Made by a program: the position numbers and the translations under genes | The notes under the pieces: model-generated | Database searches by the model: none | Seen by the model: only the letters and a program-made list of their open reading frames with translations | Told to the model about the DNA's origin: nothing | Part shown: positions 22,216 to 34,255 of the stretch, piece by piece | Layout: the number at the start of each line of letters is the position of its first letter | How positions within the stretch are numbered: the stretch's first letter is position 1 | Assembly (NCBI GenBank): GCA_019914995.1 | Contig: CM034142.1 | Coordinates: forward strand, 1,426,001 to 1,490,000 | Source: Acanthochlamys bracteata | Taxonomy: Eukaryota; Streptophyta; Magnoliopsida; Pandanales; Velloziaceae | Direction of reading: 5' to 3' | Length of the DNA stretch: 64,000 nt

Positions 22216-23236
22216 GGAGTATTTACGTGATTCGGCAAATTTTTTTATCTATATCTACGGGTGCTCTATCACAAAAGTCAAAATTTCACTAAACTTTTAA
22301 TAAGCTACACACACCAAGAGTAAAGTACTTCACCAAGCACACTTGCTCTTAACGGTTTCTTCACCAAGAAATAAAACCTTCACAGTCTATTAAACATCCT
22401 AGTCTCACTAGCTGACATGCTAGCATTGTTACAAAATTTATGAACTTCCATCAAGCTCCAACCGTGCTTCTTTACCAAGTGCACCGAGCACTCTATCACA
22501 AGATTACATGAAACTGAAAGAGTAAGATTAGGCACAAGATCTATCTCAATGTTAATCAATGATCTTAAGGTTTTCAGTTGATAAGATCAAACTTGTTGTT
22601 GAGGATGATGCTCTGTAAGTTATCAGCAGCAAAAATAGTTTCTTCACTTGAGTAGATGAATCGATATAGTGCAAGTGTGTTTTTGAATTTTTTGTTCGTT
22701 GTTTCTTCACCACGTCTCTATTTCTCTGCTTCTCTTCTTATAGACTCTTCTATCTTTGCAGATAGATGATTCTTCCCGTTGGAGAAAGATTTCTATTGGT
22801 GCCTCTATGTATTGGTAGATTTTCAAGGTGGAGAAGAAGATTTTGTTTAATAGTTAATCAATTGCTTTCTTGATTTGTTTTGACTACTCTGCTGCAAGTC
22901 TTTTATCGACAGTAAATGCAACTATGAAGAAATTTTGAATTTTCCCGTCAGCGATCCTAGGTTGTTTCAACTGATTGTTATTTTCAAAATTTTCAACTAA
23001 GTTGGCTTCTCTTGATTTGCTATTACTTTCTAGGTTGACTACTTTAGATGATGTGGACTTTAACAGTTTCACTCTGTTTAGTTGCTTTCTGCTATATTCA
23101 GTGGGTCTGCTTTCTTACTTTCATTTTTTAAAGTTAAAACTTTACATTTTTTATAAATAAGAATGATATTTGACTTATTGTAGATTTTATACAGTGTGAT
23201 TTGCTTCAATGTATATATATATATATATATATAAGA
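22216..23236. other. Unresolved spacer
   Basis: No gene is recognisable. Repeated phrases such as 'ctctatcac' and 'caccaag' between 22260 and 22500 suggest repeat-derived DNA, possibly an LTR fragment, but no partner repeat was found. A (TA)n run lies at about 23212-23233. Confidence 0.35.
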
Positions 23237-23635
23237 GATAGGGGCACTCCCTTTTTAAGGACACTCCCTTTTCGATTTATAGCCGGGATGACTTCCAAAT
23301 CCAATCTCCACTGTTGGATATGAACAACTATGAGTTAGAAACTTACCCATAAAATTTCAACTCAATCAGATCACGAATTCACTCCATCCGATCATTTGAT
23401 TAAGATAACAGAAAGTAAGAAAACTTAAAAATATATATATTGTATCAATTCTGTCATTTTGATCAAGTTAAAGGATGGAGATAAATTCGTGGTCGATTGA
23501 GCTGAAATTTTATGGGTAAATTTCTAACTCATAATTCTTAATATCCAATGGTGGAGATTGGATTTGGAAGTCACTCCGGCCATAAACCGAAAAGAGAATG
23601 CCTGAAAGTGCCCTTAAGGAAAAAGTGCCCCTATC
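23237..23635. mobile_element. Foldback element with about 160-bp terminal inverted repeats
   Basis: The left arm starts GATAGGGGCACT (23237) and the right arm ends AGTGCCCCTATC (23635). Matching continues inward for about 160 bases (for example CTTCCAAATCCAATCTCCA on the left against TGGAGATTGGATTTGGAAG on the right). (TA)n tracts lie on both sides, suggesting insertion into a TA microsatellite. There is no coding capacity. A transcript would form a long, slightly imperfect hairpin, a plausible small-RNA source. Confidence 0.85.
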
Positions 23636-24677
23636 CCTCCCCAGATATATATATATATATATATATATAAGATTTTGAAATGAAAAATTTGAGCAAGAGC
23701 TTAGTTGATGAACCCAATCATCTATTATGTGCATCATAGAAAAATTTTATTATCATATAATCAGTAGCTGAACAGCTGTCTGTTGGGTGACTGTGAGATC
23801 TTCTATTCTGTATGCTATTCAATAAGTTTCATATGATCAGTAGCTCAGTAGTTGGCTGTTTAATTACTGTAATTTTAATATAGCTAATTTGTTATTTGCT
23901 GAATGTATGATAAACTTATTTCATTAATTCATTCAAAGCTTGATATCAACTTATCAGTCTAATTTAAGTCATAAATTATAATTTTTAATTTACTGTTATC
24001 GTAAAATCAGCTTCTGTAAGTTCCAACGTAGGCCTTTTACAATGATGTGGTGACACCCATGTATGTCCTTTACAATGATGTGGATTTCATCATAATATTT
24101 TTAAACCACCTTAATTAATTTGAACTTCATTTTTTTTAGCTCTATCGTATGGAAGTCCTAACCCAAATTGCTTTTAAGAGTAAAATCATGTATTCTAAGT
24201 CGTACTCAAAGCGATTCTGAAAGAGATTGCAGATAATTGGCTTCGTAATTTATACATAAAGTTACTATTAATTTTAAAAGATAATATTTTATACATCTTC
24301 TTGTTGTTACTATAATCAACTTTCAAAGTAAGTGGCCCAGGATTCAAACTTACATCCATTAAATCGTGCATGTTTAGAGTGTCCCGAAAATAAACGACTT
24401 TCTTAATCTTGGCCTCCATATTTTGTGTTGGAACTCTCAAACCTTCCAAAGATTCAGATTCATGGATTTATAAGTTCTAAGTTATTTCTTTTAATCTTCA
24501 GTACATGTACTGATTTGAGTCGTAAAAAGTTACAAATTTTAGCATTTACCATATGATTTTGTAGGTATCTGACCTAAAAACCTATGTATATATAATTAGG
24601 ATAGTGCCTGCTACACTGAGATAAATATAATTATTTAAAAAGTAAAGATAGCAGTACATCTGTTTAAGAGTACAATA
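23636..24677. other. Spacer
   Basis: A (TA)n run follows at about 23645-23668. Near 24030-24080 the phrase CTTTTACAATGATGTGG / CCTTTACAATGATGTGG occurs twice 40 bases apart. No gene is seen. Confidence 0.4.
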
Positions 24678-24910
24678 GGGGGCTATGAAATGAAGTTTTT
24701 TGTGTAACATAAAGTATTTTTATTTTTTTTAAAAATAAATTCTATTTTTTTTATTTTTAAAAAAATAATAAAAATATGTAATAAAAAATTTTATTACATA
24801 AAATCTTTTTATATTTTTTAAATTTTCTAAATATTTATAAAATATATATTAAAAAATATGAAATTAAAAATTAAAAAATTTTGTTGAAGAAATGAAAAGC
24901 CAAATCCGCT
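24678..24910. mobile_element. Degraded Tourist-like MITE copy
   Basis: GGGGGC at 24678 followed by TATGAAATGAAG matches the intact copy at 4439 with an internal deletion. The A/T core and GAAAAGCCAAATC right end also match. No clear TAA duplication remains. Confidence 0.5.
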
Positions 24911-25222
24911 CACGTGATCTAAATATCCGTTTAAAAATTTCATAAGAACGAAAATTCTGATCTAAGTAACGTTTTAGTACAAAATGAGTAAGTCACGAAA
25001 AGCATATTGTGAAAATTGTTTGAAAGTTCTAGGTTTTGATTCATTCTGATATCATTGCAAAGAAAGAATTTTTCATGCACTATTTGTATAAGTACAGGAT
25101 TAAAAAAGCATTATCAATTTTTAATTTAAAATATCACTGGAAATGTTAATAACATACATGCAACTAATTAATTTCTTTCTATTATAGTAGTTGCTATGGA
25201 AGCTACCTACATATATTTTTAT

Positions 25223-25230
25223 TATAAAAA
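25223..25230 (+). promoter_or_regulatory. TATA box of GT61-B
   Basis: TATAAAAA, followed by GCC, lies 109 bases before the GT61-B ATG at 25339. That distance suits a plant core promoter with a short leader. The start site itself is not visible. Confidence 0.5.
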
Positions 25231-25338
25231 GCCAGCTTTCGAATTATAAACTTGTGTTCTAAGATCACGGCAAGAACAATCCAAGTAATGTAATTAACCA
25301 CAAGTTCACTTGACAAAATTTCACCAAAAAACAAAAAC

Positions 25339-28209
25339 ATGGATCAAATAAACCCCAAGAACACATTGAAACAGCAGAGATCGTTCTTCTCACCGAGGCT
25401 TACCATCTTCACATTCATTGCTTTCAGTCTTCTTCTTCTAATTTTCATACAAATTGAATCGATTACAACTCTGTTTCCTTTTTCAATCTCTACACAGTGG
25501 CCGGAGTTCTTAAAAGTCTCCGGCCAAAACGACAGTGTTATTTGTACAAACGAAACCAATAAACTACGGTCGCGTCTTATCAGCACAATCTCATTCAAGC
25601 CTCTTAAAGATGCTGCACTCTCCGACAAGCCCTCCGCCGGAAACACATGGTTCATGAGCTCTCGCGACGACACGCATAAAGATACAGACATGTCTTACCT
25701 GTTCTTGCCATCTGTTGAAACCCAGGACAGGATTCTGTGCATTTCAGGTGCTCAACATAGTGATGGAACGAAGAATTCGTATGCGCTTGTCTGGCCGGAA
25801 GGATTGCCGGAGAATGCAAGCTTTTTGAGCGGCCTGACGTTCGTGACGGACACGTATTATGATTATATTAATCTTTGGCATGGGTTGTCGGCGATGGTGC
25901 CCTTCGCCGCATGGCTCACCAAGCACTGCACTGAGTCGCCGGATAGGTAAGCTATTTCTAACTTTCCGGCCATTTTAAGTTTTAACGGGCCGGTAATTTA
26001 GAAAAAACTAACGTTGTTATTGTACGTGATTAGAAAACCGCGGTAGGTTGCTTTCTATTAAAAAGCCCCTCCGTTTTCTCTAGTAATTACACAAACACTC
26101 CTGTACCCCCTATTTTTGTGGTTTAACCAATTATTAATACCAAATTTTAATACCAATCTTTATAACGACTATAAAGAAATAAATTAGGGATGGCAATCAG
26201 AAATCATCCATTTAATAGAGTTAGGATAGAAAATTTTAATATGTATAAATATATAGGTTAGAATAGGTTGAACAAATTTATCTTGTTATTAAATAGGTTG
26301 ACCCCGATCGACGACTCACCAAAAAATTGCTATTTTTTGAATAAACAATTTTTTTTTCTTATCGTATTATAAAATTTTGATAATAAAAAAATCAAAAATA
26401 GTAACTTATAAATTATTAAATTATATTATATTTTAATTAATTATTTATTTTCATGCTATAGTAAAATAATTTAAAATAAAAATTATAATATTATGAAAAA
26501 TATTTATATGTGTTTTTTTAATGACAAATTTTGAATTTTGTATAAAATTTTTTATTAAAATTTTGAGATAGCTATGTTTATCAATTTTTTTATCGAAATT
26601 ATTAGTATGTATTGATAATTATAAATTTAACTGTCACCACATATTTTTAAAAAATAAAAATAATTTTTTTTGCATATTCGAAGGACAGATGAAAATACTA
26701 ATGAATTCATATTTTAACGGACACTCACTATATCTTTTCACCAAAACTATTGTGCACTTTTACTCTAACTGATTTTATAATTTTACTCAAACTTAAAGAT
26801 ATACAATTAAAAATTAATAATATTAATTATTAAATAGATCGATCCGAATTTAATTTGATTATTAAATATGTTGGGTCAGAATTAATAATTTTACCCCATA
26901 TAAAAATTAAAATTAAACAAATTTTATGTAATTATTAGATGATCGATCTGAAATTGATCTACCAATTTAAATTGCCACCCTTAAATTAATAAACTGTTGC
27001 GGTGTTTTTCTTTAGTCTACATGCAAACGAGAGTGGCATATTTGGAAATTGCCCGTTTTTAAATATGGTGGTTGTACTATTTCCAGAACAATTCACTAAT
27101 TTGAGTTTGATAAGATATTCGTTATCATTCTGAAGTTGAATTACGATAACATTTTTAGTTACATATACCTCGTAAGAATAATTCACAAATTTTCAACTTT
27201 ATTATGCTGAAGTTGAATCAGGATTAGATTGAGTTCAAACACAGAAGACTGAACGTTTGAATTCGTCGTTGTTGTTTACAAGGTGGCTTTTGTACCACTG
27301 GGGAGAGGTGAGGACACAACTAGGACGTCCATGGCTAAGAGCATTGATGGAAGCGGCAACCGGCCGGCCGGTCATCGTCGAAGCGCTCGACGAGTTTGCT
27401 AACAATCCAGTTTGCTTTGAGAAAGCTCTAGTAATCAGGAGCAGCGAGGGAAGATTAAACTTGCAACGGAAGAGATTGGCTTACGATATGCTCCGGTGCA
27501 AGGCACGGAAGTTTTGCAATGTTTCCAGTAGGTCAGATGGTGATAGACTTGTTGGTCTGACACTGTTGTTGAGGAAAGGAGCAAGAGCTTTTAGGGATGA
27601 AGAAGAAGTGATCAAAGTGTTTGAAACAGAGTGTAAGAATTTTGAAGGTTGCAAGTTCATGGTTGCTTGGGGGAATAACTTAACATTCTGTGATCAGGTA
27701 TGATTTTGCTCATGGTTTTTGTTATGGTTAGAACATTTTTCTTTAAAACTGATGCTGCTTCTAACTTTCAACTTTTTACGACTTCACCAAAAAGCCTCCA
27801 AAATTAAGATTTTTATCTAATGCAGGTTAGACTGATGAGCAAGACTGACATACTTGCATCTCCCCATGGAGCCCAAATGACAAACATGTTCCTATTAGAC
27901 AAGAACAGCAGCGTCATGGAGTTCTTCCCCAAAGGATGGCTAGAGCTTGCCGGAGCCGGACAGTTCGTCTTCCATTGGATGGCCGATTGGACCGGTATGA
28001 GGCACCGTGGCGTCTGGAGGGACCCAGAAGGTCCCGAGTGCCCGTTCAACAACAACAATGATTGTTTCACTTTCTATAAAGATCGCGAACTCAGGCACGA
28101 TCCTGTCTTTTTCAAAAGGTGGACAGCAACGGTACTTAATGAGGTAAAAAAGGGACAGAAGCTTAGTAATAAAGAACAACTGACAGCATCATCTTGCCCT
28201 TGCAGCTAA
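25339..28209 (+). CDS. GT61 (DUF563) glycosyltransferase, 3 exons (GT61-B)
   Basis: Exons are 25339-25946, 27283-27697 and 27826-28209 (junctions ATAG|GTAAGC, ACAAG|G, CAG|GTATG, GCAG|GTT), giving 468 residues. A basic N-terminus precedes one membrane segment (about 21-39), the type II Golgi layout. Family motifs are DTYYDYINLWH (171-181), HGAQMTN (355-361) and HRGVWRD; the protein ends SCPCS. It is a clear paralogue of GT61-A: the last intron lies at the same phase-0 position, but GT61-B has an additional phase-2 intron in the R203 codon, before W204, where GT61-A is uninterrupted. That extra intron is 1.3 kb and contains an hAT-type element. It is transcribed away from GT61-A across 16 kb of transposons. 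The sugar and acceptor are unknown. Confidence 0.88.
26185..26982. mobile_element. Non-autonomous hAT-type element in GT61-B intron 1
   Basis: It starts TAGGGATGGCAA and ends TTGCCACCCTT, matching the TAGGGGTGGCAA family described at 33397-34255. Flanks AAATAAAT and AAATTAAT agree in 7 of 8 bases. The interior repeats the 'AATAGGTTGA...GATC' family phrases. It makes up most of the intron. Confidence 0.75.
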
Positions 28210-28632
28210 ACAGAAGTGTTCTTTCTGTGAAGAAATTTGTTTTATAAATTTCATTTGATTTCGATATATGTTACAGAGAAAAATCTCATGAAAATGAAAC
28301 AAAGCTGTATAACAGCATTTGTTTTGAGGCGAATTACAAAATAATCTTCAACTTTCAACTTTTCTGCAAGGCGTACATACTCAATATTCATAGTACCAGG
28401 AAATTTACAACAAAATACTTCGACTAGCAAGGTTTTAACACTTTACAATGACCAACGCTGTTGACTAAAGATTTTAATAACTACAGGACACAAAGGAGCA
28501 TGAAGAAAAAAATCTAGTACAAGGTGTTATTTGGCTAATGAGGCAGTGCATTTAGTTATATCAAACTGACATTTCAAATAAACGAAATCTACAGGCACTA
28601 GAAAGCCGCTCTACAATAGTATGCAAAAGTTC
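28210..28632. other. Convergent 3' intergenic region
   Basis: Only about 420 bases separate the stops of GT61-B (plus) and the SNARE gene (minus), so the two 3' UTRs probably meet or overlap here. No other feature is seen. Confidence 0.5.
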
Positions 28633-31600
28633 TCATCGCCTGGAAGCCTTGCTCAAGAAATACACCACAAAGAAGCAGAACAAAGCGAATAGGACAACAT
28701 ATCCCACATGACTTGAACCCTGTTGTATTATGCGCGCTCTCAACCTTCTCATGTTGTTCTTAACCCCTGCTTGAGCTTTAATAAGAGTCATTTGCTGTTT
28801 CAATACACAATGGAAATACATCTCATCTAAACAAAAGATTACAATATCAACAGAGAAGTTCAGACCTAGATTAATGCCCAAAAGATATGATGGATAACGC
28901 AGTTTTAATCTGCACTTCACAAACCATAATGAGGGCGGTTCATGAACATAAGGACGTTTAGCCATGGTAAAAAAGAAAACTAAGATCCAAAATAGTTAAG
29001 ATAATGAGTAAATATGGCTTTTGAAAACAGAAAGTAATAACTACCACTTGATTAGACAATTTAAATATCAGATGGGTTCCTGTAGCTCCTTCTATCCTGA
29101 AGCTTTATACAGGTCAAGTTGGTCCCTTAGTTAAAGAGTAATTATCACCCATTACCACTGAAAGTTTTAGTTCATTTCATATATGCCACTCATATTCCAA
29201 ATGTTGCATATATGCCACTCAAGTATATTTCCATTTCAAAAACCACTCTAGTAGGTGGTCATTAACTTTATCCTTAAAATATTATTTTTATTTGTATGTT
29301 TTATAAATATTTCCATATTTTTCAAAACAACTTATACTAAAACATTTATATTTTAGAAAATATATTACAAAAGCTACAAACCTTTACAAATATATTATTC
29401 GTAATAGAATGCTTATTTCTTAGTTTATATTATTATGATTATTTATATAAGGCACTTTAATTAAAATTTTGGCTATCATTAAAAATAATAAATTTTGTAT
29501 ATATACCAGCATAAAATCTAAAATTTTGAGTTATGTTTTAAAATTGAAACACAAAAGAACATATAACAATAATTAAGCCTCATCCTGCTCGACTATATAA
29601 ATCTTATCGCCTTTATACTCTATTTAAATTAATATCTTCAGTCAGGCCACTAACAAAAAAATGCCGCATAAATTTTGCCAAGACATACTTAGAGTTCTTA
29701 TTATGTACATCCTTTTCTTATATATATATACAATTTTGAACCTGAAAAATATACTTTAAAAATGACACTTCTGAATTTTCAAAAGATTGGAAGTTTAATT
29801 ATTGAAAATACTTTTTACTAATAAATCTTTTTTATAAAAATTATTTTGATGTAATATCATCAAAAGTTAACAGTCAACTAGTGGTCAACTAGCGGAGTGC
29901 TAAATTTGAAATGCAAACATAACTTGAATGGCATATATGGAACTTCTGAAGCATGAGTGGCACATATGAAATAAATCCAAACCTTAATGACAATTGGTGA
30001 TATTCGGCCGTAGGTCGAACTTCAAACAATCACTCGTCATTGTGCCAAATGGATCATACAGAATTCAAATTGAGCGCTAACAAGTTAACTAATTTGTTGA
30101 AAGGGTAATTATAACGACTTAGGAATATCACTCAGGAGAGTAAAGTTCAGCAGTTAACTAAACCAAGAATGGAAAAATTAACTCACCAATTCGGTTAGCA
30201 AGTCCTTCTGAAATTTTGCTTCTGATTCTATCTCCTGAGAAACCTGCAGCATTAGATCAAACATGAGATTTTATGAGCATATAAAGATAAAACAAATACT
30301 GAAAGATAACAATTCAAATACAAACATAATGCAAAAATAGGTGCTTTAGGGGACTTCCTTGGCCAATGTTATTAAGGTTGATGGTTCTCTTTATTGAAAG
30401 GTTAGTTCCTTCCGATACTATAAAGATGCCTAACTTCAAATTTATTTGAAAAATACCTATACACCATGACAATTTAGATTGCTAAGCCAAAGACAACAAA
30501 CCACAACATTCACAAATTTGACGAACAAAATCACCAAGTGACTCAACTATGATATATACATCATTGCATGCCAAATTGTTCAATTAGGAACTACATCTTC
30601 AATGAATTACTGAAACATTTCAAATCAAGAAGATATTTTTGAAAGTGTTTTTGTTATACATTCATTATGATCACAAGAAATGAAGATCTCGTACTAATGA
30701 AAAATAGTAGGCCTGCATATTAATACCTCCTTTTTTCCTACAAACCATTCCAAAAACTATTAAACGGATAACTAAAAAGAAAACCTATAAACATCTTCAC
30801 AAGGCTTGAACTTTGTATCGGAAAGATCTAGGTATATGAGATAATAAAAGACAAGGAATTTCCTAGAAGACAAAAACAGCAAGTTTATTTCTTTCATATG
30901 AAAGTCTGTTATTACTATGGTTTTAGTGTCCCCAGGTTCAAACCAACACGTAACAATCAATTCACGTCACATAAAATTGACTCCAAGAAAATGCTACAGA
31001 ATTGTTAAGTGCACAACTTAAAAAACCTTATAACCCCACCAAAACTTCATAATGGATTCTTGAGAAAAGCAACATTTTTTATGCTTTTACCGGTTTCAAG
31101 GATTTTAAATCGAGATTTTGAACCGGTTCTACCTAATTAAAATTTTACGCAAAATAGGAAGTTTGTTGATGTAAGATTTTAGAAGTTAAATCGAGGTTTT
31201 GACAACAATAGATGCAAGTACATTATATTTTTCTGGAACATCCTTTTAGTACAGTATAACCAGATAACAAAGTGGTCACATACACACCAAACAATGATAG
31301 CCATAATACAAGGAGACACTTAATCGCCCTGGAGTAAGTTTTCCCTTTCCAAAAAAATTGCAAAAAAAAAAAAAAAGAATCTTTAATATTAAGAAAGAGC
31401 AAGTGGTGCACATAGCTTATCTACTACGGTAACGATAAATTTGTTTTCACTATACTGAAAATGAAACATCAAGAAATTTAAAATAGATTCATATATCCTA
31501 TAAATTTTTCTTTCAGGAGATTCATTGGTTTCCACTACTTTCCTTCTTACCAAACATTTGCTAATCAAACCTAGTAGGACTAGGAAACTGGTTTAGGATA

Positions 31601-32135
31601 GAATTGTATCCACTAAATAAATAACTTAAACAAGAATTTGACGTATAACAAGTACACTAGTGCAACATTCGCCTGTTTCCAACGAACATAGAAAACAAAC
31701 AACTACTTCAAACTCCAAAGGTACCACTTAAGTTTAGTGAATTTCTTCGTACAGCAAGAAGAACAATGAGTTCACCAATTTTCTATGCTTAATTTATATC
31801 AAGTAATTAATAAAAAAAAGGTTATCTCACTCCTTTGAGACGTCTGATTTGGCCGCGAAGGCCGGTGATGTGATCATCAAGTTCAGCGTTCATGGGATCG
31901 ATCCGAAGCTGGATCTCATCAGAAGAACTCACTCCTACAGCCGGCCGTGATGTAAGACCTTCTCTGCGGATCAAACCAGAAGTAACCAAAAAACTAATAA
32001 ATAATAAAAACAATAATCAATCCCCATAATTATCAATCAAACAAGGGATAAACAAAGAAACCGAATCAATTGAACTAACTGATCGAAGAATTGAATGGAG
32101 AAAGATTACCGTGATCGAAGAGGGTGGTGAGCCAT
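28633..32135 (-). CDS. Bet1-like Qc-SNARE, 4 exons
   Basis: Minus-strand exons are 32135-32110, 31963-31831, 30243-30187 and 28794-28633, giving 125 residues; all junctions are GT/AG. The product resembles the Arabidopsis 'Bet1-like protein At4g14600' (about 137 residues) as I recall it: DEIQLRIDP, a heptad-rich SNARE helix (about 33-95) with a probable zero-layer glutamine Q65 in KFQKDLL, then AQAGVKNN, and a C-terminal membrane anchor (about 102-120) with a short basic tail. Such proteins act in vesicle fusion in the ER-Golgi or early secretory pathway. The first exon is only 26 bases (MAHHPLRS plus two bases), which makes it easy to miss. Introns 2 and 3 exceed 1.3 kb; intron 3 holds a long-TIR element. 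Confidence 0.85.
29141..30005. mobile_element. Element with long terminal inverted repeats in SNARE intron 3
   Basis: The left end (TATCACCCATTACCACTGAA) and right end (CAATTGGTGATA) are imperfect inverted repeats. Matching phrases extend inward over roughly 110 bases, including TTCATTTCATATATGCCACTC on the left against GAGTGGCACATATGAAAT on the right, and CATTTCAAA against TTTGAAATG. The middle is A/T-rich and non-coding. No target duplication is clear, so the superfamily (Mutator-like or other) is open. Confidence 0.7.
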
Positions 32136-33396
32136 TGGAGAACCAGCAGCGAAGGTTTCTTCGAACGAAGAAAATAAAAAACAAAAACCGAAAAATGATA
32201 TATTTAAAAATTTTTAAAATTATAAGCGGACCTAAGATGAAGAAGACAGGGTGGGCTTTAGCTCGAAATGAAGCCAGCCTAAGATGAAGAACAAGGGGTC
32301 GGCCTTTAATCCTTGGCGGGCCGGCCTTGATCAGCACAGAATTTGTAAAACGAACGATAGGTTGAATTGTCATTGTGATAGATTGGATTATAGCAAAAAG
32401 TTTGAGTTTCTTAAGATAAGTTTTTAAAAAATAAGTTATTAGAAAATAAGCTTGTGACTATAGATTTGTAAAAGTAAATATAAAGATTTATTCGAAACTC
32501 TTGTTTGGTGAAAGAGAGTTACTAATAAATAAAATATGATTTTATGGGAGAACTAATGGAATGTTTGATAGTGCTTATTGAAAAGAAATTTTTCAAAAAA
32601 AAAATATTTTAAAAATTTTTGAAAAAAGAGCTCTATTTTTTATTTAAAAAAAAATAATAAAAATAACTAATAAGAAGATTTTATGACGCAAGAATTTTTT
32701 ACACTTTTAAAATTTTTTTTTAAATTCTATAAAATATTTTAAAATTTTATTAAAAAACATAAAATAAAAAATTAGACGAAGAAAAGCTCCTTCAAACATA
32801 CTCTAAGAATACATTTGCAAAACATATTTTTTAATTTTTTTAATTCACATTTTTAAATAATTTTTTAATAATATTTTATAAAATTTATTTAAATTTTTAA
32901 AAATATAAAAAAATTATATAAAAAATTTTTATTATTACTTATTTGTATGAATTTTTTAAAATAAAATAAAGCTCAATTCTAAAAAAATTTATTTTAAAAT
33001 TTATTTTCATAAAGATTTTAAACGCCTCCAAAGTCATGAACCAACTTGTGTCAGTGGCACTAGGGGATTGTTCAATTATAGGTAGGCGCTGAGTTTTAAG
33101 AAACCGAGTTTGAAGAATGTTCAATTGTATTACGGATGTTATTGAAAAATCCATATAATGTTATTTTAAAATATTATAGAAATCCATTTTAAAATATAAT
33201 CTTGTAATTTAACTTTTATGAAGTGAAAACAAATTTATATTAAAAAATCCAAAATTGTTTTATTCTATTAGCTTTAAGCATAACTCATTTCGATTTGATC
33301 ACAAGTAGGATTTGGAATCAAAAGCAAGGATAAGCAAGCATCTAGACAGTTACCACAAAAAAGGTCATCAAAATCTAATCCATGCTCACAAAATCG
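32136..33396. other. SNARE upstream region and spacer
   Basis: The first about 250 bases are the probable leader and promoter of the SNARE gene and are G+C-richer than the rest. CCTAAGATGAAGAA occurs twice (about 32231 and 32279). A MITE lies at 32557-32803. No further gene is seen. Confidence 0.45.
32557..32803. mobile_element. Tourist-like MITE copy with TAA duplication
   Basis: The 247-bp copy runs from TGGAATGTTTG to CAAACATACTC and is flanked by TAA at 32554-32556 and 32804-32806. The A/T interior matches the family. The ends are more diverged than at 4439-4698. Confidence 0.7.
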
Positions 33397-34255
33397 TAGG
33401 GGTGGCAATATGAGTTGGTAGGTCGGTTCAGGCTGATCTATTTAATAATCGAGTCAAATTCATTCAACTCTAACCTAATTTATAAATTTATACGGGTCAA
33501 AATTATCAACCCTAATCCAACCTACTAATAACCGGATCAAATTCGGATCGACCTATTTAATAATTAAAATTATTAATTATTAATTTAATATTTTTAAGCT
33601 TCAGCGAAATTATAAAATCAGTTCGAATAAAAGTGCACGATATTTTTACTGACGAGATATAATTATGTCCGACAAAATATGTATTTCTTAATGTCTTCAT
33701 CGACCCTTAAAATATCCAAAAAAATTGTTATTTTTATTTTTTGAAAATATATGATAACATCTGAAATTTATGATTATAAATACATATTAACAATTTCGAT
33801 AAAAATTTTGATAAATATATCTATCTAACAAAATTTTCATAAAAATCTTTATACGAAATCTAAATTCGTCATTAAAAATACTTACATAGTAATACTTTCG
33901 ATAATATTATAATTTTTATCTTACATTATTTTACTAAAATATAAAAATAAAAAATTAATTATAAATACAATATAATTTAATAGTTTGTAAATAACTATTA
34001 TCGATTATTTTTATTGCCAATATTTTATTATACAGTAAGAAAAAATTAAGAATTGTTCCTTCAAAGAATTACATTTCGAGTTGGTGGGTCAATTTCGGAT
34101 TAACCCGGATCAACCTATTTAATAACTAGATCAAATTTGTTCAACCCTAACCCAACCCATATATTTATACGAGTCAAATTTTTCAATCCTAACTCTAATT
34201 AAACAGATCGATTTCGAATTAAATTTTCGAATCGGGTCATATATTGTCACCTCTA
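33397..34255. mobile_element. Non-autonomous hAT-type element with perfect 8-bp target duplication
   Basis: The 859-bp element begins TAGGGGTGGCAA and ends TTGTCACCTCTA, and is flanked by CAAAATCG on both sides (33389-33396; 34256-34263). The TAGGG terminus and 8-bp duplication are typical of the Ac branch of hAT. Subterminal regions carry repeated 'GGTCRATTTCGGATTAACCCG' and 'CAACCTATTTAATAA' phrases in opposite orientations. No transposase is encoded. It is the best-preserved member of the family in the window. Confidence 0.88.
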
